From Haloplasma contractile SSD-17B (GTDB lineage Bacteria; Bacillota_I; Bacilli_A; Haloplasmatales; Haloplasmataceae), in the NCBI RefSeq assembly GCF_000215935.2, contig NZ_AFNU02000002.1, forward strand, positions 408,487-472,486: a DNA stretch of 64,000 nt, written 5' to 3'. Shown piece after piece: positions 1-9,757 of this stretch. The notes below the pieces were generated by a model. That model searched no databases, was not told where the DNA came from, and was given only the letters and a program-made list of their open reading frames with translations. The number at the start of each line of letters is the position of its first letter. The first letter of the stretch is position 1. A program made the translations under genes and the position numbers.

Positions 1-63
1 TTCAATAACCCCCCAACCTGTATATGATTATATCTTTAAATTTAAAAAAAACCATATAAAAGA

Positions 64-238
64 GGTGTCACCTACCCACGTCCAAAACAGGTGCTTTTTC
101 CTATTATTTATCCAATTGTGTTAGTAATTATAATAAAAAATACAAAAAAATCCTATGATTTTAAGTATCAAAATCATAGGATTGCTTTATTTCACTCTAT
201 TTTGTAATTAAATCGCCCAAAAAGACGTGGATAATATG
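64..238. repeat. Island repeat, copy A
   Basis: First of four related copies (others near 3,893, 8,055 and 26,064). It opens with CCTACCCACGTCCAAAA, has a central inverted repeat at 149-183 (AATCCTATGATT / AATCATAGGATT) and closes with GACGTGGATAATATG. The ends are roughly inverted copies of each other (CCACGTCC...GGACGTGG). Unlike copies B and C it is not followed by a group II intron, and its right junction (ATATGTG) lacks the ATGGTGGAG seen in copy D. Confidence 0.75.
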
Positions 239-703
239 TGTTGTCATACCCAATTTGATACCATTTTTTATCCTACATATCCAAGTTGCTACAAAATTAG
301 TATTGTTTTTCCTTGTTCAACACATGATACCTTAATTGTATTGACATATCCATATTGATTTAAACTCTTTTATAAGTTAATACCATTAAAAATATAATAA
401 GTATTGTATATTTCCACAATCAAGATATGTTTAAGTTTAGAAAGCATACACATAATAAAAGTTCTGCGAAAAGGCTAGCCCTCCTTTTAAGGAGGCGTTT
501 TTTAATTAACAAATAAACTTTCATGCAATTAATATGGTTTCTGTATAAATTTTATAACCAATATAGTTATTTTGACTTCATCATTATAAATTGAATAAAG
601 ACATAGAATGTTATAAAATTAGTAATCTAAAAGGCAAAAATTATTATAAGTTGCCTAGATACATTACTATATATAAAAGTTTATTTCATTAAGGTTTTAA
701 TTC
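239..703. other. Gene-free stretch
   Basis: AT-rich with no convincing coding frame on either strand. The only structure I see is the plus-strand terminator-like hairpin at 480-503. Confidence 0.6.
480..503 (+). terminator. Orphan Rho-independent terminator
   Basis: CCTCCTT-TT-AAGGAGG hairpin followed by CG and six T on the plus strand. No plus-strand gene precedes it in the window, so it may be left over from a lost or displaced gene. Confidence 0.5.
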
Positions 704-3316
704 CTACGGAAAACCAATTGATATCCAATTATTCTTAAATCTTGTGCTATCACCTTCTATTGTTACACTTGATAGTGTTGGATTGGCTAAAAATGCTTTA
801 GCTTCTATTGTTGTTACACTATTTGGGATTGTTACACTTGTCAATGAATTATAAGCAAATGCATATTCTTCTATTGTTGTTACACTGTTTGGGATTGTTA
901 CACTTGTCAATGAATTATATGCAAATACATATTCTTCTATTGTTATTACACTGTGTGGGATTGTTACACTTGTTAAAGAATTACTATGGAATGCACTAGC
1001 TCCTATTGTTGTTACACTATCCGGGATTACTAAACTTGTTAAACGATTTTTTGCAAATGCACGAGTTCCTATTGCGGTTACACTATTCGGTATTATTACG
1101 CTTGTTATATTATTATCATAAAATGCATCAGCTCCTATTGATGTCACACTATGTGGGATTATTATTATTGTTAAACGATTTCCTTCAAATGCACTAGCTC
1201 CTATTGTTGTTACACTGTCTGGGATTGTTACGCTTTTTAAATTATTATAATGAAATGCTTCATCACCAATTGTTATTACACTGTTTGGGATTGTTACACT
1301 TGTTAATGAATTATTAGAAAATGCTCCATCTCCTATTGATGTCACACTGTCTGGGATTGTTACACTTATTAAATCATTGCTTGCAAATGCACGAACTCCT
1401 ATTGTTGTTACACTGTTTGGGATTGTTATACTTGTTAATGAATTTTGAGCAAATACACTACGTCCTATTATTGTTACACTGTTTGGGATTGTTACACTTG
1501 TTAATGAATTTCCTACAAATGCACCACGTCCTATTGTTGTTACACTGTCTGGGATTGTTACACTTGTCAATGAATTATAAGCAAATGCATCAGTTCCTAT
1601 TGTTATTACACTGTTTGGCATTGTTACACTTGTTAATGAATTATCATAAAATGCATCAGCTCCTATTGTTGTTACACTATCCGGGATTGTTACAGATATT
1701 AAATCATTCCTACTAAAAGCTTCTTCACCTATTGTTGTTATTAGTTTACCATCTATATATGTTGGTATTACTACATCCAGTCCACCACTAATGTCATAAT
1801 CAATAATTGTATCTCCACTTGAATTAACAGTAAAGAATCTTTCGTCAGTTGGTTCTACTATTGAAATTGTAATTGTTATTGTAGTTGATTTTCCTAAAGA
1901 ATCAGTTACATTAAATATTACATCAAATGATCCAACTGTGTTCATATCCACATTTGTGGTATTTATATTTGACTGTGTTAATGATATAGTACCATCTTCT
2001 GCATCTGTTACTTCTACAGCATCTAACCAATTTGGTTCACTTGATCCAACTTCATATTCTGTTAAAAATGAATTTTTGATTGTTATAACAGGTGCTGTAG
2101 GTTTTAATTCAATCGGAAAACCAATTGATGACCAACTACTATTAAATCTTGTGCTATTTTTTCCTTCTATTGTTACACTTGTTAAATCATTGCTTGCAAA
2201 TGCATTAGTTCCTATTATTGTTACACTATTTGAGATTGTTACAATTATTAATGAATTGTGAGCAAATGCATATTCTTCTATTGTTGTTACACTGTCTGGG
2301 ATTATTATACTTGTTAAACGATTTCCTTCAAATGCACTAGCTCCTATTGTTGTTACACTGTTTGGGATTGTTACACTTGTCAATGAATTATAAGCAAATG
2401 CACAAGTTCCTATTGTTGTTACACTGTCTGGGATTGTTACATTTGTCAATGGATTATATTCAAAAGCACGAACTCCTATTGATGTCACACTGTCTGGGAT
2501 TAATATACTTTTTAAACTATTTCCTACAAATGCACGAACTCCTATTGATGTTACACTATCTGGTATTATTACGCTTGTTAAATATTTATAATCAAATGCA
2601 CCAGCTCCTATTTTTGTTATTAGTTTACCATTTATATATTTTGGTATTACTACATCCCGTCCACCACTAATGTCATAATCAATAATTGTATCTCCATTTG
2701 TATTAACAGTAAAAAATCTTTCTTCAGTTGAGATTGAAATTGTTATTGTCATTGTAGTTGATTTTCCTAAAGAATCAGTTACATTAAATATCACATCAAA
2801 TGAGCCAACTGTATTCATATCCACATTTGTGGTATTTATATTTGACTGAGTTAATGATATAGTACCATCTTCTGCATCTGTTACTTCTACAGCATCTAAC
2901 CAGTTTGGTTCACTTGATCCAACTTCATATTCTGTTAAAAATGAATTTTTAATTGTTATAACAGGTGCTGTATTCTCTATAATTGTAATAGTTATTTTTT
3001 TAGAAGCAGCTATTCCACCAGAATCAATTACATTAAATATCACATCAAATGAGCCAACTGTGTTCATATCTACATTTGTTGTATTTACATTTGACTGTGT
3101 TAATGATATAGTACCATCTTCTGCATGTGTTACTTCTACAGCATCTAACCAGTTTGGTTCACTTGATCCAACTTCATATTCTGTTAAAAATGATTTTTTA
3201 ATTGTTATAACAGGTGCTGTGTTTTCTTTATCATCAGTAGTATTATTGGTAAATGAATCAGTTATACCACACCCCGTTAATAGTAAAAATAGGATAAAAA
3301 CCAATATTCTTTTCAT
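704..3316 (-). CDS. BspA-like leucine-rich-repeat surface lipoprotein
   Basis: 870-residue predicted lipoprotein. The N-terminus is a type II signal peptide with lipobox LTGC (Cys16), so it should be lipid-anchored outside the membrane. Two adjacent copies of an about 80-residue Ig-like (DUF5011-type) domain follow, each with APVITIKNSFLTEYEVGSS or a close variant; a third copy lies near residue 400. Two blocks of about 23-residue LRR_5/BspA repeats (IPDSVTTIG..AF..NSLTSVT) lie between and after these domains, about 7 and about 14 units. BspA-type repeats are known in adhesins and surface proteins; adhesion here is inference. The start ATG has an AAAGGGGG ribosome site. Near-identical internal repeats give recombination potential and create long meaningless plus-strand ORFs. 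Confidence 0.85.
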   Translation of the reverse strand: MKRILVFILFLLLTGCGITDSFTNNTTDDKENTAPVITIKKSFLTEYEVGSSEPNWLDAVEVTHAEDGTISLTQSNVNTTNVDMNTVGSFDVIFNVIDSGGIAASKKITITIIENTAPVITIKNSFLTEYEVGSSEPNWLDAVEVTDAEDGTISLTQSNINTTNVDMNTVGSFDVIFNVTDSLGKSTTMTITISISTEERFFTVNTNGDTIIDYDISGGRDVVIPKYINGKLITKIGAGAFDYKYLTSVIIPDSVTSIGVRAFVGNSLKSILIPDSVTSIGVRAFEYNPLTNVTIPDSVTTIGTCAFAYNSLTSVTIPNSVTTIGASAFEGNRLTSIIIPDSVTTIEEYAFAHNSLIIVTISNSVTIIGTNAFASNDLTSVTIEGKNSTRFNSSWSSIGFPIELKPTAPVITIKNSFLTEYEVGSSEPNWLDAVEVTDAEDGTISLTQSNINTTNVDMNTVGSFDVIFNVTDSLGKSTTITITISIVEPTDERFFTVNSSGDTIIDYDISGGLDVVIPTYIDGKLITTIGEEAFSRNDLISVTIPDSVTTIGADAFYDNSLTSVTMPNSVITIGTDAFAYNSLTSVTIPDSVTTIGRGAFVGNSLTSVTIPNSVTIIGRSVFAQNSLTSITIPNSVTTIGVRAFASNDLISVTIPDSVTSIGDGAFSNNSLTSVTIPNSVITIGDEAFHYNNLKSVTIPDSVTTIGASAFEGNRLTIIIIPHSVTSIGADAFYDNNITSVIIPNSVTAIGTRAFAKNRLTSLVIPDSVTTIGASAFHSNSLTSVTIPHSVITIEEYVFAYNSLTSVTIPNSVTTIEEYAFAYNSLTSVTIPNSVTTIEAKAFLANPTLSSVTIEGDSTRFKNNWISIGFP

Positions 3317-3336
3317 GATAAACCCCCTTTAAACTT

Positions 3337-3365
3337 ATTATACTTCCTATATTTACATATGTAAA
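3337..3365 (-). promoter_or_regulatory. Promoter with palindrome for the BspA-like gene
   Basis: On the minus strand, TTTACA (3360-3365), a 17-nt spacer and TATAAT (3337-3342) lie just upstream of the lipoprotein gene. A perfect 14-bp palindrome TTTACATATGTAAA (3352-3365) covers the -35 element and could be an operator; no regulator is identified. Confidence 0.6.
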
Positions 3366-3612
3366 CCTGGATTGGAAATAAATGTAAACAAGCTCTCTAT
3401 GTAATTTATTAGTTAATCACTAAAAAGATTTTGACCCTCTGAGACAAAGGTTAAAAATTTACACGTATAGATCAATTATTCTATAAATAAAAGAAGAAAT
3501 TTATAATAGAGCATATCACACTCTTTTAATACGATTTTAAAATTAGTATAATCCTTGTTATTTTTTTTGCTAAATATTCTTTTTGTATTATTAGTATATT
3601 ATCATTATTTTA
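3366..3612. other. Gene-free stretch
   Basis: AT-rich spacer between the lipoprotein promoter and the decayed toxin/immunity fragment. I see nothing codable or structured in it. Confidence 0.5.
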
Positions 3613-3678
3613 TCATCCAATCTCAATAATTTCACCATCATGAAACATATAAAAAATATCTATTAAATCATACTTCAT
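3613..3678 (-). pseudogene. Truncated start of a probable immunity gene
   Basis: A 21-codon frame beginning MKYDLIDIFYMF whose ATG lies inside the last codons of the upstream toxin-tip remnant (3668-3850), giving an overlapping toxin/immunity arrangement. It stops at once, so only the start survives. The family cannot be recognised from this fragment; the immunity role rests only on position. Confidence 0.35.
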
Positions 3679-3850
3679 TTGCAACAATATTAATTTTTTT
3701 TACATTTATTTGTTCATATTTCCCTCTATGATCAATCGGATTATGGCCATAGCTTCGGCTTCTATGAATAATTTTTAATTTTTGCAACTTCTTATCTGTT
3801 TCGCTTTCTCTACTAGTTCTCCCCCCATACTTCACATCTTCATCTGTTTT
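3668..3850 (-). pseudogene. Remnant C-terminal tip of a polymorphic (Rhs-type) toxin
   Basis: Open minus-strand frame of about 60 codons with no start codon, entered from repeat copy B. The translation includes YGGRTSRESETDKK and HRSRSYGHNPIDHRGKYEQ and looks like genuine coding sequence with charged and aromatic residues, not AT-noise. It ends where a second frame starts in overlap (immunity remnant). By analogy with the Rhs tip and immunity pair at 6.1-8.0 kb, I infer the last piece of a displaced toxin cassette. No catalytic motif is recognised. Confidence 0.4.
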
Positions 3851-3892
3851 TTATGTATTAGGAATTCATTTAGTCAAATAGAACTCTAATCA

Positions 3893-4053
3893 TACCCGAA
3901 TTCAACACAGGTGCCTATCCTTATGTTCTGTACTATTTTTGCAAGTTAGTAGTAAATACAAAAAATTCTATGATTCAAGTATCAGAATCATAGGATTGCT
4001 TTATTTTATTCTAGTTTGTATTTCAATCGACCGAACGGACGTGGATAATATGG
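3893..4053. repeat. Island repeat, copy B
   Basis: Degenerate copy of the island repeat. The hairpin TCTATGATTC / GAATCATAGG is kept and the copy ends GACGTGGATAATATGG, immediately joined to the 3' end of group II intron copy 1 at 4054. Confidence 0.7.
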
Positions 4054-5986
4054 GTCGAGTAGAAACAGCCATCACTGACTGAGGCCCTCACAGAACCGTG
4101 CAACATTATTCTTCTCAGTATTTTCTAATTGAATGTTTGGCTCATGTCCCAAGTGAAACTCCTCTTTTGACTTCTTCGATTAAGTGCTTTAAATAGTCCT
4201 TTTAACGTTTCATAATAGAACGTTGTAATACTCTTGAAATTATCCGTTATTCCATAATAACGATAATGACCACCTAATCTAAGATTTATCCGTTTAATGA
4301 GGTCTTTCAAATTCATATGCATGTTTTCTTTAATCCACTTTTTGATTCTCTTTACTTTAACAGTCAATTTCTTCAAGTAAGTTTTCAATTTCACTCTGAA
4401 CTTGCCGTTTACACTTTTACTACAATAGAACGTAAAGCCTAAGAAGTTAAATGTCTCTGGTCTTCTCATTCCTTTTGCTTTTCTATTTGTCTCAGCATAT
4501 CGACCAAATTCAATAATCTTTGTTTTCTCTTCCGCTATCTCAAGGTTGAATTTATTTAACCTTGAGATTAGATTATCGTAAAATCTCATAGCATCATCTT
4601 TATATTGGAAGCAACACACAAAATCATCTGCATACCGAACAATATATGCTTCACCTCGACTATACTTCTTAACAACTTTTTCAAACCATAAGTCTAATAC
4701 AAAGTGTAAATATATGTTTGAAAGTACCGGCGAAATGAGGCCCCCTTGAGGCTGACCGAAGGGTGTAGTATGAAATTTTCCTTGTTCCATCACTCCTGTT
4801 TTTAGAAATTTATTAATCAAACTAATAAATTGTTTATCGGCAATACGATGTTTGACAAACTCCAGTATCCAGTCATGCTCTACATTGTCAAAGAAACTTT
4901 TAATATCAGCATCAACCACATAGTTTACTCGCTTTGTTTGAATTGTGTTTCTCAATGCTTTTACTGCCTTGTGACAATTTAAATCTTTTCTAAATCCATA
5001 TGAAGTTGTGAGAAACATCGGTTCATATATAACGTTTAATATTTCAGTCATTACACGTTGAACTAATTTATCTTCATATGCTGGTATATCTAAAGGTCTT
5101 TTCTTCTTGGTTCCTACTTTATAAATGTAAACACGTCGTACCGGAAGGGGTTTTGTCTTTTCATTCTTGACAATAGATTATTTATATTTTCATTTAGTGA
5201 TGATTGATAATCAACTTTACCTACCTTATCGATACCACTTGCTTTAGTTGCATCCATAGAGTGATGACTTGAAGTTAATGTTTCTTTGTTAATATAATGC
5301 GTAACATTTTGTATTTTATTATGTGGATTACGTTTAACTAGTTCTCTTATTTTAGATAGTTCGTTCATAATGTTGTTCACCTCTTGTGTGCAGTAATCTG
5401 AATCAATCTAAAACTACAATGTGCTGCCCCCTTCCCTCCGCATGCTTTCACATACATCTACGGTAATATGAGACAGTCAGACTTCCTAAACAATGTTTGC
5501 TTGACTCGTTGCTATCCTTGTCTTTGCATACAAACATTTATTGTTGTTCCTTTTCTAGAGAGAATACTCTTATACCAATTCACGACTGGTTGCCGTAAGA
5601 AATGTTTGATTGTTTAGGATCTCTCATGTTCCATTATCATAACGGTATCAAACTCGCCAGGTCTTACAACCCCGGGAAAGTTGATTACATCTCACCTTTA
5701 CGATGTAATCAATGTTGTCTTCTGATTCTCCAAAACCATCGACCTTTCCAAACTCTGCCTTTCGAGGCTAATAACTTCAGTATACACTTCCGGCTTGAAT
5801 GTTCCTTTGATTACGCTTAAACCTTACATTACTGCTTCGGCGTAGGATCTAAGTGCTAGTTGTTGGTTAGACTTTACTAAGTGGGATTCACACCCACTAT
5901 ATGATAACAGCTTACAAATTTAGAGTAATGTTACTCTAAAAGTGAACGAAGAAGCCTAATATGACTTCTTCGTTTACATGACGCAC
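4054..5986 (-). mobile_element. Group II intron, copy 1 (inactivated)
   Basis: The minus-strand 5' end GTGCGTC (5986) and 3' end ...CTACTCGAC (4054) bound 1,933 nt that is nearly the same as intron copy 2. Compared with that copy it has a 7-nt deletion in the reverse-transcriptase ORF. A deletion of about 60 nt removes the ORF C-terminus and the 5' half of domain V (only GCACGGTTC remains). Since domain V is the catalytic core of group II ribozymes, this copy should neither splice nor move. It sits directly after a 12-bp hairpin and TCCA. Confidence 0.85.
4125..5380 (-). pseudogene. Broken group II intron reverse transcriptase/maturase
   Basis: Two frames cover what is one 435-codon ORF in copy 2. 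The N-terminal 75 residues (from 5380) match, then a 7-nt deletion near 5145 shifts the frame and gives a false tail. The rest reopens, with the catalytic YADD motif (VRYADDFVCCF), the template-binding QPQGGLISP and the maturase-type GGHYRYYG intact, but ends early at TWDMSQTFN because the last about 20 residues are deleted. No functional product is expected unless the copy-2 protein acts in trans, and the intron RNA itself is also damaged. Confidence 0.9.
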
Positions 5987-5989
5987 TGG

Positions 5990-6031
5990 AGATGGCCCGT
6001 GACGTATGGTATCCACGTCCACGGGCCATCT
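5990..6031. repeat. Perfect 12-bp hairpin at the intron 5' exon
   Basis: Arms AGATGGCCCGTG and CACGGGCCATCT around an 18-nt loop containing ATCCACGTCC. On the minus strand the hairpin is followed by TCCA and then the first base of intron copy 1. Bacterial group IIC introns are known to insert after terminator-like hairpins, so it may be part of the target. GCCATCTCCA is also the ssrA 3'-end sequence. Confidence 0.7.
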
Positions 6032-6112
6032 GAAATAATACATTGTATCTCTCTCTATTATGTTGTAAATTTATTACTTTCAAAAAACGATTATAAGTAT
6101 AATGAAATTAGA

Positions 6113-6619
6113 TTATATGAATCTTCTTTTCAAATACAATACTTCAATGAATCCTTCGCATTCAGCTATCGAAAACTTAAAATCATCTCCATATATTTCT
6201 TTAAAAATTGAATAAGTTATTTCGCTAGTTAGTACATTATTTTGCATATTAACTAGAAAAGAATTTATGACTTCTGTGTAATTTATCACACTATAATTAA
6301 GGTTTGAAAAACCAATCGGATCCCATAATTTAATCATTTTTTCAAGAATAGTATATACCTTGCAACCATCTTCTTGAATACAAAGATAAATTTGAGCTAA
6401 GTAATAACACTTTTTTTTACAGTGCTTAAACATTGTACCCCAGTGTTTAGAAAACACAGAATAAATAATTTCAGCAATTTCATCAGGATTATTGCTGCTT
6501 ATTTTTTTTACAATAAAATCAATATATGTGTCATACTCATCTTCTGGACACCCTGTATATAAGAGCTGTATGGGATCCCACAAATTTATTAGGGCTTTCA
6601 TTGTTTTTATCTCATTCAT
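6113..6619 (-). CDS. Tandem DUF1871-like protein, probable immunity protein
   Basis: About 168 residues from the ATG at 6619, which has a GGAGG site lying inside the end of the upstream toxin gene (toxin stop at 6621), so the two genes look translationally coupled. The first half carries LINLWDPIQLLYTGCPEDEY and continues YDTYI, the typical DUF1871 pattern (WDP..LL...PEDEYD). The second half repeats it in weakened form (MIKLWDPIGF...). Placement directly behind a toxin-tipped Rhs gene argues for an immunity role; this is inference, since the DUF1871 fold itself does not prove it. Confidence 0.6.
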   Translation of the reverse strand: MNEIKTMKALINLWDPIQLLYTGCPEDEYDTYIDFIVKKISSNNPDEIAEIIYSVFSKHWGTMFKHCKKKCYYLAQIYLCIQEDGCKVYTILEKMIKLWDPIGFSNLNYSVINYTEVINSFLVNMQNNVLTSEITYSIFKEIYGDDFKFSIAECEGFIEVLYLKRRFI

Positions 6620-6620
6620 A

Positions 6621-8015
6621 CTAACCTCCAAATAAAACTCTTACTATTTCTTGTAGTCCTTCTCTATAATCTTGCCTTCCCATTACAGTAACTACCTGAC
6701 CACCTTTATCTATTATAACAGTAGCTCTAGGAGAAATATAAGCATATCTTTCTCCACCCCATTGTGAGAATGCATGGCCATTTTTAATAGTAGTATAAAC
6801 CTCTTTTGTAGAAACATTCCTTTGAGCCATTCTTTGTCCAGCATGAAGCCTTGATGAGAGCCAGCTAGCAGCTCTCTGCCCTACATAAGTAAATTTACCA
6901 TTTGCAAATTTATCACCTACTTGAATTGCGGTCTTAACCTCATTGGTCGCGTCTCCATCTGCTGTAACTGCACCACCGATAGTTGTTGATGTCCCTCCAG
7001 CACCTGCAGTAGTAGATGCAATTGCAGTTTGAGCGAGATAACCCGCTCCTGCTCCAACTAATGCACCAGCAACAGCACCTCCAGCTACATACCTCCAATC
7101 TACTTCTCCGGTAGTATAATATGAAACGGCCGCACCGGCTATTCCTCCAACAACACCTCCAATGATAGCCCCAGGAATTGCCCAAGCGATATATCCAGTA
7201 GGATCATACATCATCACTGGATTATTAGAGGCATAAGCATACATATTGTACCCAAGTGGGTCACCTTCTCTACCGATTAATCCATCTGCACTTATAAACC
7301 TTCTTATCTCAGGATTGTAATATCTGCTTTGTAAATAGTAATATCCAGTTTCCTCATCATATCGGTACCCTCGATATCGATATGAATTTTTTTCTGCAAG
7401 ATTGACACCTGATGTATCTTCAACTTTAGTTATATTCCCCCATGCATCATACTCATATGATACCACTTCATTTCCACTAGAATCAAGTAAGTGAGTTATA
7501 TCTCCTAATATATTAGTCACATAGAAGTATTCTACGTCATTTAATGTAATACTTATAAGTTTTCCATCAGTATCGTACGTATAGTAAATCGTATCTGTAC
7601 CATTAGTTTCTGCAATCACTTTGTCGCCATCTAAAGTGTATGTAGTTTTTGATCCTCCACCACATGTACTAACATTTTTTTCTGTTCTAATACCTTGATT
7701 GTTATATTTATAAGCAAAGGAATGACAGTAGCCGCTTATATTTGTTAGTTGTCTACCATCCCGAGTATAATTATCTGTATAATAAGATATTCTTGTATCT
7801 TCTATTTTTGTTACATTACCATTTGTACCGTAATAATATCTTTCAGTGTAATCAGTTGTTCCGTTTATTCTATATACAATGCTAGAAACTTGATCCTTCC
7901 ATGTATATCCATAATTAAATACCTTTTCTTCATTAGGTGTTGTAGGAAGATTAGAGGTTCTTATATTTTTTATATTTCCATTATGATCATATAAATACGT
8001 TTTTGTATAGTTTAT
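6621..8015 (-). pseudogene. 5'-truncated Rhs protein with a DUF4258-like toxin tip
   Basis: The frame is open for 465 codons but has no proper start; it runs into unrelated DNA near 8015. YD-repeats (YYTYDTDGK, YEYDAWGN) lead to an Rhs core with RYRGYRYDEETGYYYLQSRYY, then YNMYAYASNNP and DPTGY. A Gly/Ala-rich stretch follows, and then a C-terminal domain with LHAGQRMAQRNVSTKEVYTT and KNGHAFSQ, resembling DUF4258 (H...R...R.(I/V)S..EV), a group linked to BECR-fold RNase toxins. Intact Rhs proteins are usually over 1,000 residues, so most of this one is missing. A GTG at 7619 could start a 332-residue piece. I infer an orphan toxin tip left by cassette exchange. Confidence 0.75.
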
Positions 8016-8054
8016 TTATAATTATGACATATAACTTAATTTAAATAATATAAA

Positions 8055-8360
8055 TCAGTCGCCACCAACCCGCGTCCAAAATCTGTACTTTATCCTATAT
8101 TTTATCCAATTCTGTTAGCATTTTTAATAGCAAATACAATTATCATAGGTTCTTATAAGTGTTATAATTTAAAATTATATGAAACAGGCGTAACGAACCC
8201 GCGTCCAAAACGAGCTTTTTTTTAATGTTTCAACCAATTTTTAAAGTATTTTTAATAGAAAACACAAAAAAATCATATGATTCGATGAACAGAATCATAT
8301 GATTGTCTTATTTTACTCTATTTTGTATCTAAATCGCCCAAACGGACGTGGATAATATGG
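8055..8360. repeat. Island repeat, copy C (partial plus full)
   Basis: A truncated unit (about 8055-8150, with AACCCGCGTCC at 8067-8077) is followed by a full unit (about 8151-8360). The full unit contains CGAACCCGCGTCC (8194-8206), identical to 13 nt of the T-arm region of ssrA (26580-26592). A central hairpin ATCATATGATTC / GAATCATATGAT follows, and the end GGACGTGGATAATATGG abuts intron copy 2. Confidence 0.75.
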
Positions 8361-8399
8361 GTCGAGTAGAAACAGCCATCACTGACTGAGACCCCCACA

Positions 8400-8432
8400 G
8401 AACCGTGCATGCGCTACTAACGCACACGGCTC
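8400..8432 (-). other. Group II intron domain V
   Basis: On the minus strand GAGCCGTGTGCG pairs with GCGCATGCACGGTTC around a short loop, the typical 33-34 nt catalytic hairpin. Only the 3' half is present in copy 1. Confidence 0.85.
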
Positions 8433-8449
8433 TTCACATTGTATTCAAG

Positions 8450-9757
8450 TTAGTTAAAAACACTTACATGTATCTTGGGTTTTAATAGCTTGTATTCAAA
8501 ATACTTTATAAACTTGTCCCAAGTGAAACTCCTCTTTTGACTTCTTCGGTTAAGTGCTTTATATAGTCCTTTTAACGTTTCATAGTAAAACGTTGTAATG
8601 CTTTTGAAATTATCCGTTATTCCATAATATCGATAATGACCACCTAACCTAAGATTTATTCTTTTAATGAGGTCTTTCACGTTCATATGCATGTTTTCTT
8701 TAATCCACTTTTTAATTATCTTTACTTTAACAGTCAATTTCTTCAAGTAGGTTTTCAATTTAACTCTAAACTTGCCATTTACACTTTTACTACAATAGAA
8801 CGTAAACCCTAGAAAGTTAAATGTCTCTGGTCTTTTCATTCCTTTTGCTTTTCTACTTGTTTCAGCATATCGACCAAATTCAATAATCTTTGTTTTCTCT
8901 TCCGCTATCTCAAGGTTGAATTTATTTAACCTTGGGATTAGATTATCGTAAAATCTCATAGCATCATCTTTATATTGGAAGCAACACACAAAATCATCCG
9001 CATACCGAACAATATATGCTTCACCTCGGCTATTCTTTTTAACAACTTTTTCAAACCATAAGTCTAATACAAAGTGTAAATATATGTTTGAAAGTAACGG
9101 CGAAATGAGGCCCCCTTGAGGCTGACCGAAGGGTGTAGTATGAAATTTTCCTTGTTCCATCACTCCTGCTTTTAGAAACTTATCAATCAAATTAATAAAT
9201 CGTTTATCAGCAATACGATATTTGACAAACTCTAGTATCCAGTTATGGTCTACATTGTCAAAGAAACCTTTAATATCCGCATCAACCACATAGTTTACTC
9301 GCTTTGTTTGAATAGTGTTTCTCAATGCTTTTACTGCCTTGTGACAATTCAAATCTTTCCTAAAACCATATGATGTGGATAAAAACATCGGTTCATATAT
9401 AATGTTCAGCATTTCAGTCATTACACGTTGAACTAATTTATCTTCGTATGCTGGTATACCTAAAGGTCTTTTCTTCTTGGTTCCTACTTTATCAATGTAA
9501 ACACGTCGTACCGGAACGGGTTTATAGGCTTGTCTTTTCATTCTTGACAATAGATTATTTATATTATCTTTTAGTGATGATTGATATTCATCTTTACCTA
9601 CATTATCGATACCACTTGCTTTAGTTGCATCCATAGAATGATGACTTGAAGTTAATGTTTCTCTGTTAATATAATGCGTAACATTTTGTATTTTATTATG
9701 TGGATTACGTTTAACTAGTTCTCTTATTTTAGATAGTTCGTTCATAATGTTGTTCAC
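8450..9757 (-). CDS. ltrA: Group II intron reverse transcriptase/maturase
   Basis: 435-residue intron-encoded protein. The RT domain (about residues 40-330) has the fingers motif TKKKRPLGIPAYEDKLVQR, the palm motif VVDADIKGFFDNVDH, template-binding PFGQPQGGLISP and catalytic VRYADDF. The maturase/X region follows (NFLGFTFYCSK and, near the end, RLGGHYRYYG). No HNH endonuclease domain follows, so target entry would have to use replication forks or single-stranded DNA, as known for En-less introns. The ATG follows an AGGTG site. It should splice and mobilise its own intron RNA; the damaged neighbour shows that the element was recently duplicated. Confidence 0.95.
   Translation of the reverse strand: MNNIMNELSKIRELVKRNPHNKIQNVTHYINRETLTSSHHSMDATKASGIDNVGKDEYQSSLKDNINNLLSRMKRQAYKPVPVRRVYIDKVGTKKKRPLGIPAYEDKLVQRVMTEMLNIIYEPMFLSTSYGFRKDLNCHKAVKALRNTIQTKRVNYVVDADIKGFFDNVDHNWILEFVKYRIADKRFINLIDKFLKAGVMEQGKFHTTPFGQPQGGLISPLLSNIYLHFVLDLWFEKVVKKNSRGEAYIVRYADDFVCCFQYKDDAMRFYDNLIPRLNKFNLEIAEEKTKIIEFGRYAETSRKAKGMKRPETFNFLGFTFYCSKSVNGKFRVKLKTYLKKLTVKVKIIKKWIKENMHMNVKDLIKRINLRLGGHYRYYGITDNFKSITTFYYETLKGLYKALNRRSQKRSFTWDKFIKYFEYKLLKPKIHVSVFN

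Noticed and set aside
704..2650. Short periodic repeats resembling a CRISPR array
   Set aside because: The period equals the 23-residue LRR unit and lies within one continuous reading frame; no unique spacers.
808..3332. Long plus-strand frames rich in Leu/His or Ile/Val over the lipoprotein gene
   Set aside because: They mirror the 69-bp periodic repeats of the minus-strand gene and have repeat-like nonsense translations with no ribosome sites.
5602..5820. Coding frames in the 5' part of intron copy 1 (and 10025-10301 in copy 2)
   Set aside because: These lie in the structured RNA domains of the group II intron; similarity between copies is RNA conservation.
6940..7185. Cys/Trp/Arg-rich 81-residue minus-strand frame
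   Set aside because: Out-of-frame shadow of the Gly/Ala-rich Rhs segment.
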